Numbered from the stretch's first letter, positions 35,166 to 48,342 are shown. The stretch: 64,000 nucleotides of DNA from Lateolabrax maculatus (GCA_031216445.1 CM062214.1:4859501-4923500), one strand, 5' to 3'. Numbers and translations are program-made. Notes: generated by a model from the sequence alone, not told the origin.

Positions 35166-35615
35166 CATAGACTGTATATAAAGATGACAACATGACAGCT
35201 CCCCAAAAGTGAAGCAAAAACATCTCGATCACCCCCTGGTGGCTGGTTGGTGGTTCCTGTATAGATCATAAACCCCTTCTTAGAGGATGGGACATGGGCC
35301 AAACCAAAAAATCAAAGTACATGTCAAATACATTTTTACCAAAGGTGGTTTCTGTCCTTTTAGGTAGTTCTTATCATGCTGATGTATGTTAAAGTGTTCA
35401 TTTTTCTGATAAGTTTGGTTTAAATTAGTTATCTGATGTTATAAAAAGTGGGTGTGATGGCATGATTGACAGCTGTAATAACGGTCGTGATTGAGTCAGA
35501 CGATACGTCAATACCGCGGCACCAGTGCAATATGGCAGCACCTGTATCTGAGATATTTTTATTTAATTAAGCGGGAGGAAGTGGAGACGCGGTCCATCCT
35601 TATATACAGTCTATG
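35166..35615. mobile_element. hAT-like MITE, 450 bp, with terminal inverted repeats
   Basis: The left end CATAGACTGTATATAAAGATG and the reverse complement of the right end agree at 20 of 21 positions. The 8-bp flanking duplication (7/8) is of hAT length. No transposase is present. I recognise the internal phrases ('tgacagctcccc', 'ccccctggtggctgg', 'gtggagacgcggtccatcc') as a very abundant fish element mobilised in trans. It contains a decayed CTCF-like core on the minus strand at 35232-35242. Confidence 0.75.
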
Positions 35616-36874
35616 CTTTCAACCCTTAATTAGATATCTGCAGCCCACTGTATATAGATAATGTTCACTTATACAAAACTGTGTATAGTACAGGGTTTAA
35701 TAAGTAAAATAAGTTTTCATCTGCAGGAAACATGTGAATCACTTGTATGTAATTTCCCGATTGTGATTTTTGTTCTGTATTTTCCAAACAAAGCCATTAG
35801 TCTGTCACCTTTGTCAAACCTGCAGTACGTCTAACTGGCAGCTGACACCAAGTCGCACTCTTTAACATGGACTGACATGCACTTACATCAATCCACAAAG
35901 CTTTCACTATCACGCCAGACAAACTGGTTCTCTTCATATTTAACCAGCTCTGAGCATATTAAAAATAGTGAGGGGTCTTACCACAAACAACCTTCTTGAT
36001 CTTGTTACTATAGTTGGTAATTTATTCTTTCCCTCACAATTAGTGGCTGGCCAGTGCATACAGTACAGTACATACCCTATGTACACTTGATAGAGCAACC
36101 CTGTCTATACTAAAGCGAGCCTGGCTGCTTATAAATCACTGGATGCATGTAATTATGTCCTCTGTGCTGGAAGGGATGTTTAATCCCTCCTGCGATATTG
36201 AACATTTTCCACCCATCACTTTTGTGATTCATGCAGTTTACCGCACAACAACTCCTCCTCAACTCAGCATCAGCTGTTTGACTTGACCAGAGGGAGTTGT
36301 ACTGAGTAAGATAGCAGAATAATATGGGATGGTGTTTTTATTTCAATATTATTGAACAAAGTTTCCAAAGAATCAATTTTAAGACATTAAGTACCTATTT
36401 AACAATGTTTCAGAGTGCTGTAGCAAGGGACAGTTAAAGTCTCCAGTTGTTGTTTTCACTGAAAACTGTCACCAATAAGTTTATTCATCTGAAGTTAATT
36501 AAAGAGCCTGGATAATATGCCCTCTCTCTGCATGTGTACATATTGCCCAAAAATGGTTTTGAGGAAGACGATTCACTTCTCTGTTATTTTTATGTTTGAA
36601 AATAAGGACAGGGTTTTGTCTTTTGGCTGTTCCTCTTCTCTACATGATGACCTAAATGACCGCCTCACATCCGTTACAGAGCGTCAGCTAGCAGGTAGCA
36701 GCAGTGTAAGGGACAGACAGCGGGGGGGACAGAGCTGTCACCACTTCCCAACAAACGTTTAAGACACGACATTATCATTTTGGGAGCTCATTACCTGAGC
36801 AGGTTCAGGAATCTGGACCTGGAAGCAGCTGGTCATGTCAATCTGTTGAACAGACACTAATATTACGTTAGCTT

Positions 36875-37060
36875 AGCTGTACTCAACTTTATTTATACAG
36901 CACTTTACAGACAAGTCAGAGTGATGATAAGTAATAATGAAAGTCAGAATAATAAAAGTGAAGGCACCTACAGAGACCTCAGGAGAAATACCTGAGCTGG
37001 CCAAGATAACTTGTTCTGCCACATTTTGAACCAGTTGGAGACGGGATAAACAAGACTGAT

Positions 37061-37094
<34 letters not shown>

Positions 37095-37200
37095 CGAGTT
37101 GCAATAATCGAAGTGGGAGGACGTGAAGGTGTGGATGACTTTCTCCAGGTCAGAAGTACAGAGAATTGAGTTTAGAGATGGTGCGGAGTGGCGTGAAGCT
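36875..37200 (+). repeat. Diverged dispersed repeat with (AC)n(AT)n insertion
   Basis: Phrases 'ctcaactttatttatacagcac', 'ttgaaccagttggagacggg' and 'gttgcaataatcgaag' occur in order in many fish repeats. The copy is interrupted by the dinucleotide tract at 37061-37094. Family not assigned. Confidence 0.4.
37061..37094. repeat. (AC)n(AT)n compound microsatellite
   Basis: About 19 bp of AC followed by about 15 bp of AT. Confidence 0.95.
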
Positions 37201-40077
37201 TAACGTTACTACCTGATTGATTTGGAGATGTTGTGTATTACATTATGTAATTACGTTTATTCATTCTCAATGTCTTTTTGTTTGATTCCGGGGAAGTTCC
37301 ATAGATAACTCTGTCCACTTACATCCTCAGTATGTTTGCGAGCTATTCCTACAGTCGAGTGAAATGTGAGCGATCGCGTCACTTTGAGTTAATTTTGAGC
37401 TGGCTTCAACGTTGCTGCATTTAAATGCTGCTGAATTTATACAAGGAATCTGCCGCAAGGAACATTATCTCTGCTAGCTGCGTGTCCACAGTAAAGAATT
37501 AGTTCTCGTTGGCTGGATCTGCTGAGTACATGGTATGGAAAAGATCATAGCTGATGACAAGCGTGTTTGTGTGTGCGCGCAGCGAGAAGGCCCGGAGACA
37601 TGGACAGGCTTGGCAGGGGTCAGCTGTCAGTGTTGCAGCTTCTATATGACACAAGAGGAGATGGCTCCTGACAGGCAGCTGAGCTGGTGAACCTTCACCA
37701 GGCTCAGGAGCTCCGCGTCGTTCTTTGCTGGAGATGAACAAGAGAGAGACAATGGTGGTGGTCGGGTGCTGGTTGTGTTGCTGTGTAAAAAAGGAGGTCC
37801 ACATGTGTTTCTAATTCATCACCTCCTCTTCCACCTCCACTGCTAAGATTAGATCAATACTGTGTATCAATTTTGTTGTATTACAGGCCAATAGTTGCCT
37901 TTAATTAAAAGACATAGCTCCGATGAGATGGATGGTTAACTCAGCTCGACATGGGCAGCTTCAATTTAAGAATAACAGTGCTGGCAGGAGAATGTCAGGT
38001 GTGACAGTGAATAAAGGAGAGAGACAAGAAAAGAAAATGAAAAGACAAGGGTTGACAATAACAAAGGTTACGCTCTAGGTGAAGAATATTCTCAGCACGA
38101 CTGGTTTCTGAAAACGGACTCAGGCTGGTGACGTCTGATGTGTCATCTCTCCTGGGGTTTACCTTTTGTAATTCTTCTATCAATATCTGCATCTAATACA
38201 GCAGCAGATGGATGATATATCTGACACTAATCCATATTTTATTCATTGCCGTTGCATTGTGATTGTGCGAACAGGACTCTGCAGGAAAACACATGAAAGG
38301 ACAGAGCAGAGACTGAGATTACAGCGTAAGAGGTAAAGGAGACTAGGGAAATAAACAGCTGCTTGATCAAAGTCCCAAATTCAGATCAGTCAGGAATGAG
38401 GAAAAATAGCTTTGGTGTCAGCTTGACAATATTATTCCTTTATGAGAATATTGCATGTGTTTATTAAATGTGTTTCTTGGTAGTGAATTGTGCAGTTCAT
38501 GGAGGTTTATAAGGCGACTGTAACTAGTAAAAAAAAAGTTGTAGTCACAAGGTTTTCACATGACTGCAGTGCTTTCCAGTGACTACACATGACACGGTTC
38601 ACCTACGCTATGAAATCGTGCACCCAAATTAGAGGAATAACAGCTTAAATGTTATGGATTTACAGTAATCTGCTTTGAATTTGGGAATTGTCCTGCAATC
38701 CATTACAGTTTAATGGTTTACCTCAAAGAACGTGGCAAAGCAGATTAGAGTGTTACATCAGTGAAAGGGCGTTTTAAATTGTAACATCCTGGAGATAGTA
38801 AAATGGTTGATAATGGTAGTGATTTTCTTCCTGCTAGTGGCAGGGCTAAAGGATTGTGATGACGAGGTCCTGTTAAATCTGTCCATCTAACACTTCAACC
38901 CTAATGTGTTTGAAAAAGCCTCTGATCTTTCCTCTAGAGCCACATGGAAGCAAGAGTTTCCAATTGTACAAAGATATATCAAAGTCTAATGGACAGGTAG
39001 CTGGGGAATTTATTGAGTCATTATGTGGAGATGATAAACAGTTTCCATTGGAGCCCATTTTCTCTACTGCCTCTGTGGGCGAGAGGTCAAAAGACTTACA
39101 TTACAATGTGCAAAGAACAGCTATAGGGACCACTAGCAGAGCTTAAGACTTCTTCATTCAGTGAGTTTTACACTGGAAGGAGATCTTTTTTACAGTTAAA
39201 AGCAGGTGTAGGCCTACCTCATTATTTATTTTCGTAATGGTTGCATTTTTTCAATAATAAAATAAAAGTATCATGGTCACATTGCAAGAAATATTTGAAT
39301 GATTTACCAACGTTTCAACATGACGCTCCACGTTTAGTTTTTGCATCGCAGCTACGAGTGCGCGACTTCCTTCCTTCACACCAGGAATGACCCTTTACAC
39401 TCATTAAATTATATCTTATTTCTATCTTTACTACAAAAACCCTTTTCTTTTACTGTGGTATCTCTGATCGCATCCTTTTAGGAGAATTATCTGTATAGTA
39501 AATAAAAACGACATCATTTTTTAAATTTATTTCTTTTTACAAAAAAAAGCAGATGCGGCGCAGGACGTTTTTCAGCCATGAGTAGTGTCTGTAGTCTTCC
39601 TCACAAGCTGCATACAGCCCCAACCACCTCCACCAAGAAGGTATAGGGCAGCTTGTATGCAGTCTGAGGGACAAAGACGCATAAAGAAAAAGCAAGGGAC
39701 TCGCTGTTGCTTGTAAAGCTGAAATGATGTGAGCGCACGCAAGGCCACTCAGACGAGCATGTCGACATCTTTGCCAGCTCAGATCTTGGCTGTGGTGGTT
39801 GGACAGCAAGAAAACAATGTTCAGAGAAACAGCTCATTTTGAAGACTGTGGAAATGAAGCCCATGCACCTATGCTTTACACCTACTACTCCTACTTTTGT
39901 AACAGATGAAGGTGTTGGTGTCGGTATTGTGGATAAGGATTTGAAAATAACTCAAAGTTTGAAATTACATGTTGCTGTGCTGGAAGTAAGATGACTGTGA
40001 TGACTATGATGACTGACACAGGTATGCTGGTCTCTTTTTCTAACCTTGGCTGATGAGGTAAATGTATCTCTTCATAA

Positions 40078-40078
<1 letters not shown>
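37201..40078. other. Intron 1 segment, nothing recognised
   Basis: No plausible coding region or repeat family seen on either strand. The overlapping frames around 39537-39864 (minus) are short and not recognisable. Confidence 0.5.
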
Positions 40079-40115
<37 letters not shown>

Positions 40116-40119
40116 GTGT
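40079..40119 (+). repeat. (TG)n microsatellite, about 41 bp
   Basis: TG repeats with one C interruption. Confidence 0.95.
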
Positions 40120-40356
40120 TGGACCGTTTACCCATCTGTGCATTCCAGATTGCTGACCATAATCTTAATCCCTCTGCAGATAAGTAAATACTGACCCAGT
40201 ATCTCTGTCTATCCCCCACCCCTCTCTGTCTGCATTTTTCATTCATGTTTTCTCATCACTGCGGTGCTGTCATTGTCACAAGCTAAGTGCACTGCAGCAA
40301 AGTGAGTGCTCTTTCGGTGGAAATTTACGGCAATCACAGACTCGCAGGCAGTGCGT

Positions 40357-40380
40357 ACACACACACACACACACACACAC
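40357..40380 (+). repeat. (AC)n microsatellite
   Basis: Twelve AC units, inverted relative to the TG tract about 240 bp upstream. Confidence 0.95.
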
Positions 40381-41004
40381 CCGTATAGGGACTCACAAAC
40401 TGAAGAAAAAACAACTTTCCTGAGCAATCATCCATTTTTCACAGCAGTCCCCCAAGAATTAAATGATACGTCATTTTCCAGCGTAGCAATGGCAAAGTTT
40501 GCTTGTGCCCTAAAATGTGACCCAACTCAAATTTTTAAGTGAAGAGAAATTCACTTAATTTAGTGTCGCTGAGGTCGTTTAGAAGGAGGAGGGAGCCTTC
40601 GGAAGCCTCGGGACAGATGGGGAGAGGAGACATCGCTTCCTCCACCACTTTCTTTTTTAGATGCAAAACGGCTCATAGAGCCGGCCCGCAACTCCCTCAC
40701 ACACTCACCACGTGCTGTGGCCTTCAAACCAGTTTAACACACATGGGAGATTGTAGAACATCTTGTTAGACAGACCTCTACACTACCATAATCAAAACAC
40801 CGAATAGAATATTTTATATGTTGTTATCTAATAATAATATAATTCAATGATCGTCATCATAATGAGCCTGATTTGATCGGCTTAAAGCAGCTTTCTGAAG
40901 AAGGAGTGTGTGTGTGTGTGTGTATGTGAGAGAGAAAGAGAAAGAGGGCATTAGCAAAAGTGTCGGTACCCATGATAAAATCACGAGCAGGGAAAAGGGA
41001 TTTA

Positions 41005-41031
41005 AACTGAAAATAATGAGCACTGAGTTTA
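41005..41031 (+). repeat. 27-bp direct repeat, copy 1
   Basis: The 27 bases beginning 'aactgaaaataatgagcact' occur identically at 42717-42743, about 1.7 kb downstream. Confidence 0.9.
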
Positions 41032-42716
41032 CTGTATATTTAAAAAAAAAAAATCTCGCCTCTAATTATAGCTGCAAAACACAGCCGTAGCCTGCACGAA
41101 GTACAGCAGCTCCGATGAAAACATCATGTTTGATTAAAGATAAAACTGCGTGAATGTGTGAATAAACATGGCCTTTCATTAACTTGTGTGGAAGTATTCA
41201 TATTCCACCAAACCCATGCAGTTCTGTCCTACAGCAGGTCATGTAGATGATAACATGGACAGCTGCTGTGTGTTTGTATTTCCTACGAAATCTTTCTGTT
41301 TTTATGGTATTTGTTACATGATGGAGTGTGTAACAGTAATGAACATAAATAGAGGGGATGTAGAGTTTCCCCTTGATCAACTGTGTTGGAGGCGGGGTTG
41401 TGTCGATTGTGTTTTACAGCGTAACGTTTGCAGTTACACAATTGTACACTGCACATTAAATTACTTATGAAGCAACTCAAAATAATAAAACACATGTATG
41501 TTGACAATAAAGAATAATTAATTGCTGGTCAATTAGCAAATACAACCTTTTCTAATACCAGAGAATATAACACAGTAACCTTCAATAACACTGCAGGAAC
41601 AGCCTTTGAATTTTATTTACAGCGTATACGTAGAGCAGCGTGTTAGCTACCTCCTGGGCAAACTTTACACATCATGCTTTCACATGTGGTGCTGCTGGAT
41701 TGATGGACTCCGTTTCTGAGCTAAAAATAGCACATAGAGGCACCCAGAGGTAAAAATACATCAGATACAAGAGTCAAAATACACAAATTGTTGCTTTAAA
41801 ATACAAAACCCGTTTTATCATGCCCATCAAACTGAAATTACAAAACACTATTTTGTATTTGAAATGCGTATTTTAACTGTGCGGAAAGTAAGATGAAGGA
41901 AGTGCGCATAAATTTTGATGCTTTACCACGCAGTATTAAAGAATGAATGACACTAAAATTGTACAACATTATTAACATACATGTATCACTGAGGGTTTGT
42001 GAGTCGAGTTCCCAGGTTCACCTCTTTAAATCTTTTTATTTTATTTTCACACGGAAATAACACCACAACATTCAGAAACACAGTACTATACATGCACTAT
42101 ACATTAAGTCAAGTTTAGTTCTTAATATCTATTTATTTATTTATTATAAAGAACAAATAAAGATAATCCGTAATTCCTCGTCATTCAGGTGGGGTGTTCG
42201 ACCAGTCTCTAGGAAGTCACTATAAGCCATGAAATTGTCCAGCACATAACCCCCTGTAAAACCACAACATGTTGTTTTTGCAAGGATGAAACTAATTTTT
42301 CTGCTTCAAACTTCTAACACGGCTTCTACTTCAAGCAGATAGTGCTAGTTGTTAGCATCAAAATGCAGTACTACATTGCCAAAAACGGAAAATCGTATTA
42401 AGCTTTGACTGATATTGATGTCAGTGCTGGGTTAACTGCCATTTTGTCTTTTGATTTAAGACTGCTCTTAAACAAAAAAACTACCTCCTTTTTTCTGTGA
42501 CCAACTGTCGAATTGTTTTTCACCTTCTCAGGTATCAGGAAGTTGTTTCGCTGTCCGCCGCTGTTTACAGTAAACAAAGTTCTCTGCATCTCAGAATAAT
42601 TCCCCTCTTGTAGAAAGGGAAGAAAATAATTAAAGAGAAAATGCATAAGAGTTCATGAATATTCTGCTAATAAATACTTCTAAATTCCCTGATTTCAGTT
42701 TGTTTTTAAAGATAGG

Positions 42717-42743
42717 AACTGAAAATAATGAGCACTGAGTTTA
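42717..42743 (+). repeat. 27-bp direct repeat, copy 2
   Basis: Identical to 41005-41031; the flanking bases differ quickly on both sides. Confidence 0.9.
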
Positions 42744-43885
42744 TTGTCGTTCGGGGCTTTAGCACTTACCTTCAGAGCTGACGTAGGACAGATGGCTCCT
42801 GCTAGATGCAAAAAAATAATGTTTGTGCAATTTAGGAGCATTAACACTAATTAGCGACAAATGGTGCAGCTAGATTGATGTTCATTCTAATAACAGCCAA
42901 CAGAAGAGGCTTTAATGAAGGTAACTTGTAACTTATTTGCTTACCTCCTCAGCGGTTGAGAGAATTCAATTTCTTCTTTATCTTCTGTCTTTAAAAAAGA
43001 TTTATGAGTTGGCAAGTTTATCACACAAAATTAACAGAAAGATTTTGTAGCAAACCAAATCACAAAATAGTGTTTGCCAAGCAGAATCCACTGAAACCGG
43101 ACTATAAGAAACAAATGTACCGTATGATGTCCCATCTGCCACTGTAAAAACACTGCATGGCTCTGACCAATCTGACTTTTCTGTCTTTGGGAGCCTTAGA
43201 TGTGGGTTTGGGGGGGGGGGACCTGTACGTACATGTTTGGCTCCCAAGGTTTATTTCTGCTTGACTAGCACTGATGTTGCTTTATAGGTGAGTTTCTCTG
43301 GTGTTTTTTCCGGGCTTTTAGAGGCAGCCGAGAGACTAATTTGGAAGAAGACCGTGTCAAGCACAGCGGAGCAAACACTTAGAAACCACTCAGCAACCAA
43401 GGCGAACCCCAAGGTTGTGTCAGAGGGATGAAATGTCGATTTTCATTTGCAGAAAATATGAATGATGTGCCCGAACTGTCCTTTCTTCAAATAAAGTCAA
43501 GAAGCAAAGACACTTTAAAATGATTTATTGCTCTGCCCCTAACTGGGACTCTCAGAGCTAAACCAACACTGGATTACTGTTGCCATACACTTACTGTACA
43601 CGCACTCACACACACCTGCACAAACACAATCCCCAGATGCACACACAGACATCCTCATAGAGAAATAAAAATAGTCTCAGACACACACACACTGCAATTA
43701 CTTTCTGAAACTCAAACGTGTAGTCTGCATAAATAAGCATTCTCCATATACCACCTGTCTTTAGTAATCCAACCACAAATACATCACTCGCTTTGTGTGT
43801 GTGCAAGTGTGTGTAGACAGTCGTAATGTGGTTTACGACTGGGCAACAAGTGAAGCCCCCCAACACACAGACAAGCACATGCGAG

Positions 43886-43907
43886 CACACACACACACAC
43901 ACACACA
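43886..43907 (+). repeat. (CA)n microsatellite
   Basis: About 11 CA units. Confidence 0.9.
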
Positions 43908-44042
43908 AAGGAGAGAGTGTGTATGCTTCCTTTTTGTTTCCACATTATTTTGGCTACTTTTCTTTGGTCAGAACATAATATGCTGACAAGAAAACTATCT
44001 GCTTCTGCTATGTTTTATTTTGTCTGCAGACCCCCCACTTAG

Positions 44043-44046
<4 letters not shown>

Positions 44047-44097
<51 letters not shown>
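44047..44097 (+). repeat. (AC)n microsatellite, about 51 bp
   Basis: Longest pure dinucleotide tract in the window. Confidence 0.95.
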
Positions 44098-44101
<4 letters not shown>

Positions 44102-44434
44102 ATACACGTACACAAGAACAGTGTGTCTGTTATCACAGTTGCTTCTTCCTAGAATAGGCAGCTCTTTGTTGTTCTAAATGTTTGTTGCTCCAGTATAAAT
44201 TCCTGGGTCGCTTTTGTGTCCCTGTTGTGTTGCACAAACCACTCAGTTCCTCTTTGGAGTCCAACAATTCTTTTAGCATATGCCGTAAGGTTGTTGTCTA
44301 GACTATATATAGGACCACATGAATCACCAACAATTGTGCAGCACACAGTTCCATTTGATTTTCAGCTGCAGTTTTTATGGGAATGTTGGTGTCCAGCAGG
44401 CCTGCCTTTAAATACAAGAGAAGAAATTGAGCTA

Positions 44435-44650
44435 GGCCCCTTTTACACCAGGTGTGATTGATATTTTGTGAGGATCTGTCACCTGTATCAAGATACCTAG
44501 TGAGGGTATCTTGACATGGGAAAAATGTACAATAGTGCAGGTGGAAATGCGTGCACAACACATTGCATTGTGAACACAATTAGATTGACCTGACCACTTC
44601 TGGAGGCTGCCTGGCACGAATTGTGATCCAATCTACACCTGCTTATTCAC
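44435..44650. repeat. Probable dispersed repeat with internal hairpin
   Basis: 'gccccttttacaccaggtgtgattg' near the start and 'agattgacctgaccacttctggagg' near the end are phrases I associate with fish dispersed elements. A 10-bp perfect stem (tcaagatacc / ggtatcttga, 7-nt loop) lies at 44488-44514. Ends and family uncertain. Confidence 0.4.
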
Positions 44651-46454
44651 ATTCTGGAAAAAAAGGTACTAGCAAGCTTCTGCACTGGCACAGCAGTACT
44701 GATACAGTATAAGTGACGTTAGCCTTGTTAGTAGCCTACAGATGTTACGTGGCCCTCACCATGCATGTTGTAGCAGTCCCTTGAGAGAATCCTGCATCGC
44801 TTTCCTTGCCCCAGTATTAGGGTTGTCCAACGTCTGTTGTTTTTTTGGGCAATTTCTGTCATTTTATGTTGCTTATGCCTCCGAAGAATGAGTGAGAGCT
44901 CAGCGACAGACTCTCGTTCAGAGAGCTAAGAGGCCAGCAACGGCAGAGAGAGGCAGCGGGGGAAAACTGCTGGAATATTGTTAAATCTAAATCAGTTAAG
45001 GGTATTTCAACCAAAACATAGTTGGGACAGTGGAAAGAGTAAACAAAACAGGTCTTGGTGAGTTTTATTTAGTTTCTGTTGAATGTGTTTTACAATTAGT
45101 TACTGCCACAGTGGCTTCTGTTCAGCAAAAGTTACAATAAATAGGCTTGTTTTCATACCAGTTGGAAATGGTGTCAAAGAGTCAGATGAGAGGAGAAATC
45201 ATGACCTCTGTGAACTAGTGCTGGGCAATATGAACAAATCCAATCCTGTCAATGACTTGACAAGCCATGGAAGTTTGTCACATTGACACAAAAAGTGTGC
45301 AAAAAAGCAGTGCTGTTCATTCATCTGTACCATTGCCTGCAGTTGGTTTACACAGCCAGACAGATTTCTGTCGGTCGACAAATTTCATCAAATTTCTGTC
45401 ATCATGTGATATGTATTGCCATACCAGCCATCTCTTGCATTGTCACTATACTTAAATCTTAAATTTTTTTGTGAAAGACGCCTTTAATCACCTCTGCCGT
45501 CTCTTCATAAATTATGTTAGTAGCACTTTTTCGGTCTATTCCTCTAGTCCCCGTTCCTCCCTCCCTCCCTCCCACCTCAGGGGTTTGTGGGTTGCCATCT
45601 GCCCAGACCAGGTTGTTCTCCGCTGGGCCTGCTGCTCCTCCTGCAGGGCCCTCTCTGGAGAAGGGGCAAAATAGGTTAATTAGCCATAATAGCTACCTCC
45701 AGCACAGATGAAGTGAAGTTTACACCATTCTGCTGAGGAAAGGTTTGCTAAAGCTATATACAATGATTTGCTGTCAGCGTTCTAATTGTGTGAATCCAGT
45801 TTTAGCTGTACTAATTTACTCGTATATAGTAATTCAGCTTTAGTGTGAGGGTGAGAAATGGAAATGTTTACATTTTTGGTTAAAATGTAGTTGAATTAGA
45901 TTTGCACTTGCACATTTATTAGAGTACCTGTTTATTTTATGATGCAGACATACTGTATGCACTCATTTATCAAGTGAAAGGCCAAAGAGGACTTTTTAAC
46001 TCCCACACAAGCAAATGCCAACAGCAGTTCTTTTATATGTGAAAGTATTTTTCTCCAAAAGACAGAAGAAGCAGGAGAGAAAGGGCGGATAGAAAGGCAG
46101 TCAGATGATGTGCAAGAAGAAATAAGAGAGGGAGGAAGAGAGGCTTTATGTTGACACCGAGTTGGCAGTGCGAGGAAGAAAGTAAGAGGCGAGAAAGGAG
46201 AAGCGAGAGGGAGACTGAAGCCAGTGAGACGCTGAGCAGACAGGGTTTGTCTTGAAGGCATTACAGCTGATTGATAGAATGAGAGCTTGTCTGGCAATCC
46301 AAAGCAGGGTGTCATGTCACTGAAGGGGAACAGGAGACTGGGGATGGCGGACGCAGAGGGCTACTCAGACACAGGAGGTGTGTTTGTGCCAGCCTGTCTT
46401 TTCTCACTGTCCGCTAGGCAGTCAATGCTCACGTGTGTCCGTGCACCGCGCACA
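44651..46454. other. Intron 1 segment, no gene seen
   Basis: Noncoding. It contains a pyrimidine-rich stretch at 45530-45590 and a purine-rich stretch at 46060-46220 that create spurious open frames. Confidence 0.5.
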
Positions 46455-46733
46455 TCAGGACCACGTCTGGCCTGGTTGGTCCCTGCAATGGTTTCTGGGC
46501 TTGCCTCTTAGGTCAACCTTCAGCTTCCTGTCCTGAGCAGTGGCAAGAAGCCCCATTGATGATCTTGGGTGCTGCTGGGGCTTCCCCCCATCCTTGACAA
46601 AGCCAGTTGCCGTCCTTGTTGGTTGCACTTGTTTGCTACAGACAATTCCTGCGCAGATGGCATCCGCTATTGCCCTCAGCATTAAGTTGTGCCACCACTG
46701 GTAGTTCCTCTCCCCAGGGCCTTCGGAAAACAA
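46455..46733 (-). pseudogene. Retroelement ORF C-terminal fragment, frameshifted
   Basis: A minus-strand frame of 92 codons. Residues near NYQWWHNLMLRAIADAI and FVKDGGKPQQHP...GLLATAQDRKLKVDL resemble the C-terminal region of a widespread family of fish retroelement-encoded proteins whose next segment normally contains Arg-Pro-Asp-Val-Val-Leu. That motif is present here at 46456-46473 but in another frame, so a frameshift separates the two parts. No complete reverse transcriptase is nearby, so this is a decayed fragment. The assignment rests on memory of the family, not on an alignment. Confidence 0.5.
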
Positions 46734-46984
46734 CTCAGAATATGCTCAGTCCAACACAACACTACTAGTTCTATTTCAAATCAGCCGCAGCAGGGTATAA
46801 TAGTGCATTAAATAATTATATTATATATAATAATAATATTGTACAATAAGGATATTGCTCTAATGTGAGTCTCACAACCCTTTACATTTTAGAGCAACCT
46901 TTAAAATTTCCCACCTTGGGTCTGTTATAATAAAGAGCTACAATCAAGTCAGCACATCTTAAAGAACAAACTGCCTGCAAATAA

Positions 46985-47325
46985 TCACTGAGTAGCAGCA
47001 GTAGGTAGATGTCTGCCCTGCAGAGATGCCGATAAACTCATGACAGCCTGAATGTCAGTATCATCCAAAATGTCATTACGGACAGACGAGTTAATCTCCC
47101 CTGACAGACTTTTGCAGAGCTGTGTTTCTTCTCTGAGGGTGCAGTAGTCAAAGCAGGTAAGCCCCAGCACAGCTGGATCACATTTTCCACCCCATTGAAA
47201 AATCCCTTTGTTTTGTGGATGCGAGTCTGACATAAACACTTGAGTTTCACAAACCGTGCAGAGCCCCTCAGGTTTGGTAAGGTCGTCTGGCTTCTTCCAT
47301 GTTGCATGGAAACTAAACGTAGCTC
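46985..47325 (-). CDS. Unrecognised coding-like segment with cysteine pairs
   Basis: A minus-strand frame open for about 113 codons, ending at a stop at 46985 with no convincing ATG at its start (a TGA lies just upstream). The composition looks protein-like rather than low-complexity: EGLCTVCETQVF, then GIFQWGGKCDPAVLGLTCFDYC, then an acidic stretch DILDDTDIQAV. The CxxC and later cysteines could bind metal; this is an inference. No good splice acceptor is visible before it. It lies 250 bp from the retroelement fragment 46455-46733 on the same strand, so it may be another part of a decayed mobile element, a processed pseudogene piece or a chance frame. I do not recognise the protein. Confidence 0.3.
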
Positions 47326-48342
47326 AGGCCTGCCTCAGCTAACACTGCCGTCTTTACTGAATCTATAGGGATTGGGGATGCAGGATTATCAGTAATGAAA
47401 ACTGACCAGAGTGATACTCCTCTGTGGTCATACCCATTTAACTATTTTTTGGGACATGAATAAATTCTGCTCTAAAACTGTGCAAATTATATAATTAGTC
47501 CAAGTTTGTGTAAGCACGTCAACAACCATCACATTGCAAAAGGAAATGAGAGTCTAATATACATTTTGTTCATTAATAAATCTAAACCTTGCTGAATATT
47601 ATTACAAAATGTGAACGCAACATTTTGACCACTGGGCTTTGTGTATTTACTTGCCACACATGACTCGCATGGACACACATAGTTGGCACAGTCAGAGAGA
47701 CAGACAGAAATGTCTTAATAAACTACATTTGAAAATAACCAACAAAAGGGCCCATACCTGACTCCAAACCAGGGCCATAGTTACCACCGAGCACACACAT
47801 ACTTACATTACATGGTGGCAGAATCTCCTTTAAACAATTAAGCATATATTACAAAATGAAGTTATCAGCACCCACAAATAAGTCTTTATTACTTTAAAAA
47901 CAAATTTAACTAAAATTTACAATTATAACATCCTGGCTACGTCACTGTCCAAAGCCCAATGCTTTGTCAGATAGCAGAACCAGCATTTCTGTCAGTCAGT
48001 TTGTGTGACAGCAGTTGTATGTATGTATTACAGTGTATGTTATTTATCATGTGCGGAATGGATGTAATGATAATAATGTAATATACAAGTTCTTTCCAAT
48101 GTAAGTATATATTATATAAATTATCAATTGTAATCTAATTACTTAATTTTTTTTTATTGAAATAACAATATGATTTAAGATTAAATATGCCAACAATGCG
48201 TCCTTAACAACACATAATCATAACTGTGTTGTAATAATGGATGTGGAATTATTTTGCAAGAGAAAATGAGGTTTAAAATGTTCTATTAAGTGTATCCCAT
48301 GCTGAACACAGTCTGTAATAACAGGCATTCTACAAAACCAAG
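47326..48342. other. Intron 1 segment, nothing recognised
   Basis: AT-rich noncoding sequence with dense TA/AAT runs around 48055-48185. Confidence 0.55.

Larger units (their letters stand above)
40381..43885. other. Intron 1 segment, no gene seen
   Basis: A (TG)n patch at 40904-40923, a 27-bp direct repeat (41005-41031 and 42717-42743) and CA-rich sequence at 43597-43692. Otherwise AT-rich and unrecognised. Confidence 0.5.

Noticed and set aside
44047..44097. Possible CRISPR-like regular repeat among the CA tracts
   Set aside because: Simple dinucleotide repeats without spacers; the genome is vertebrate.
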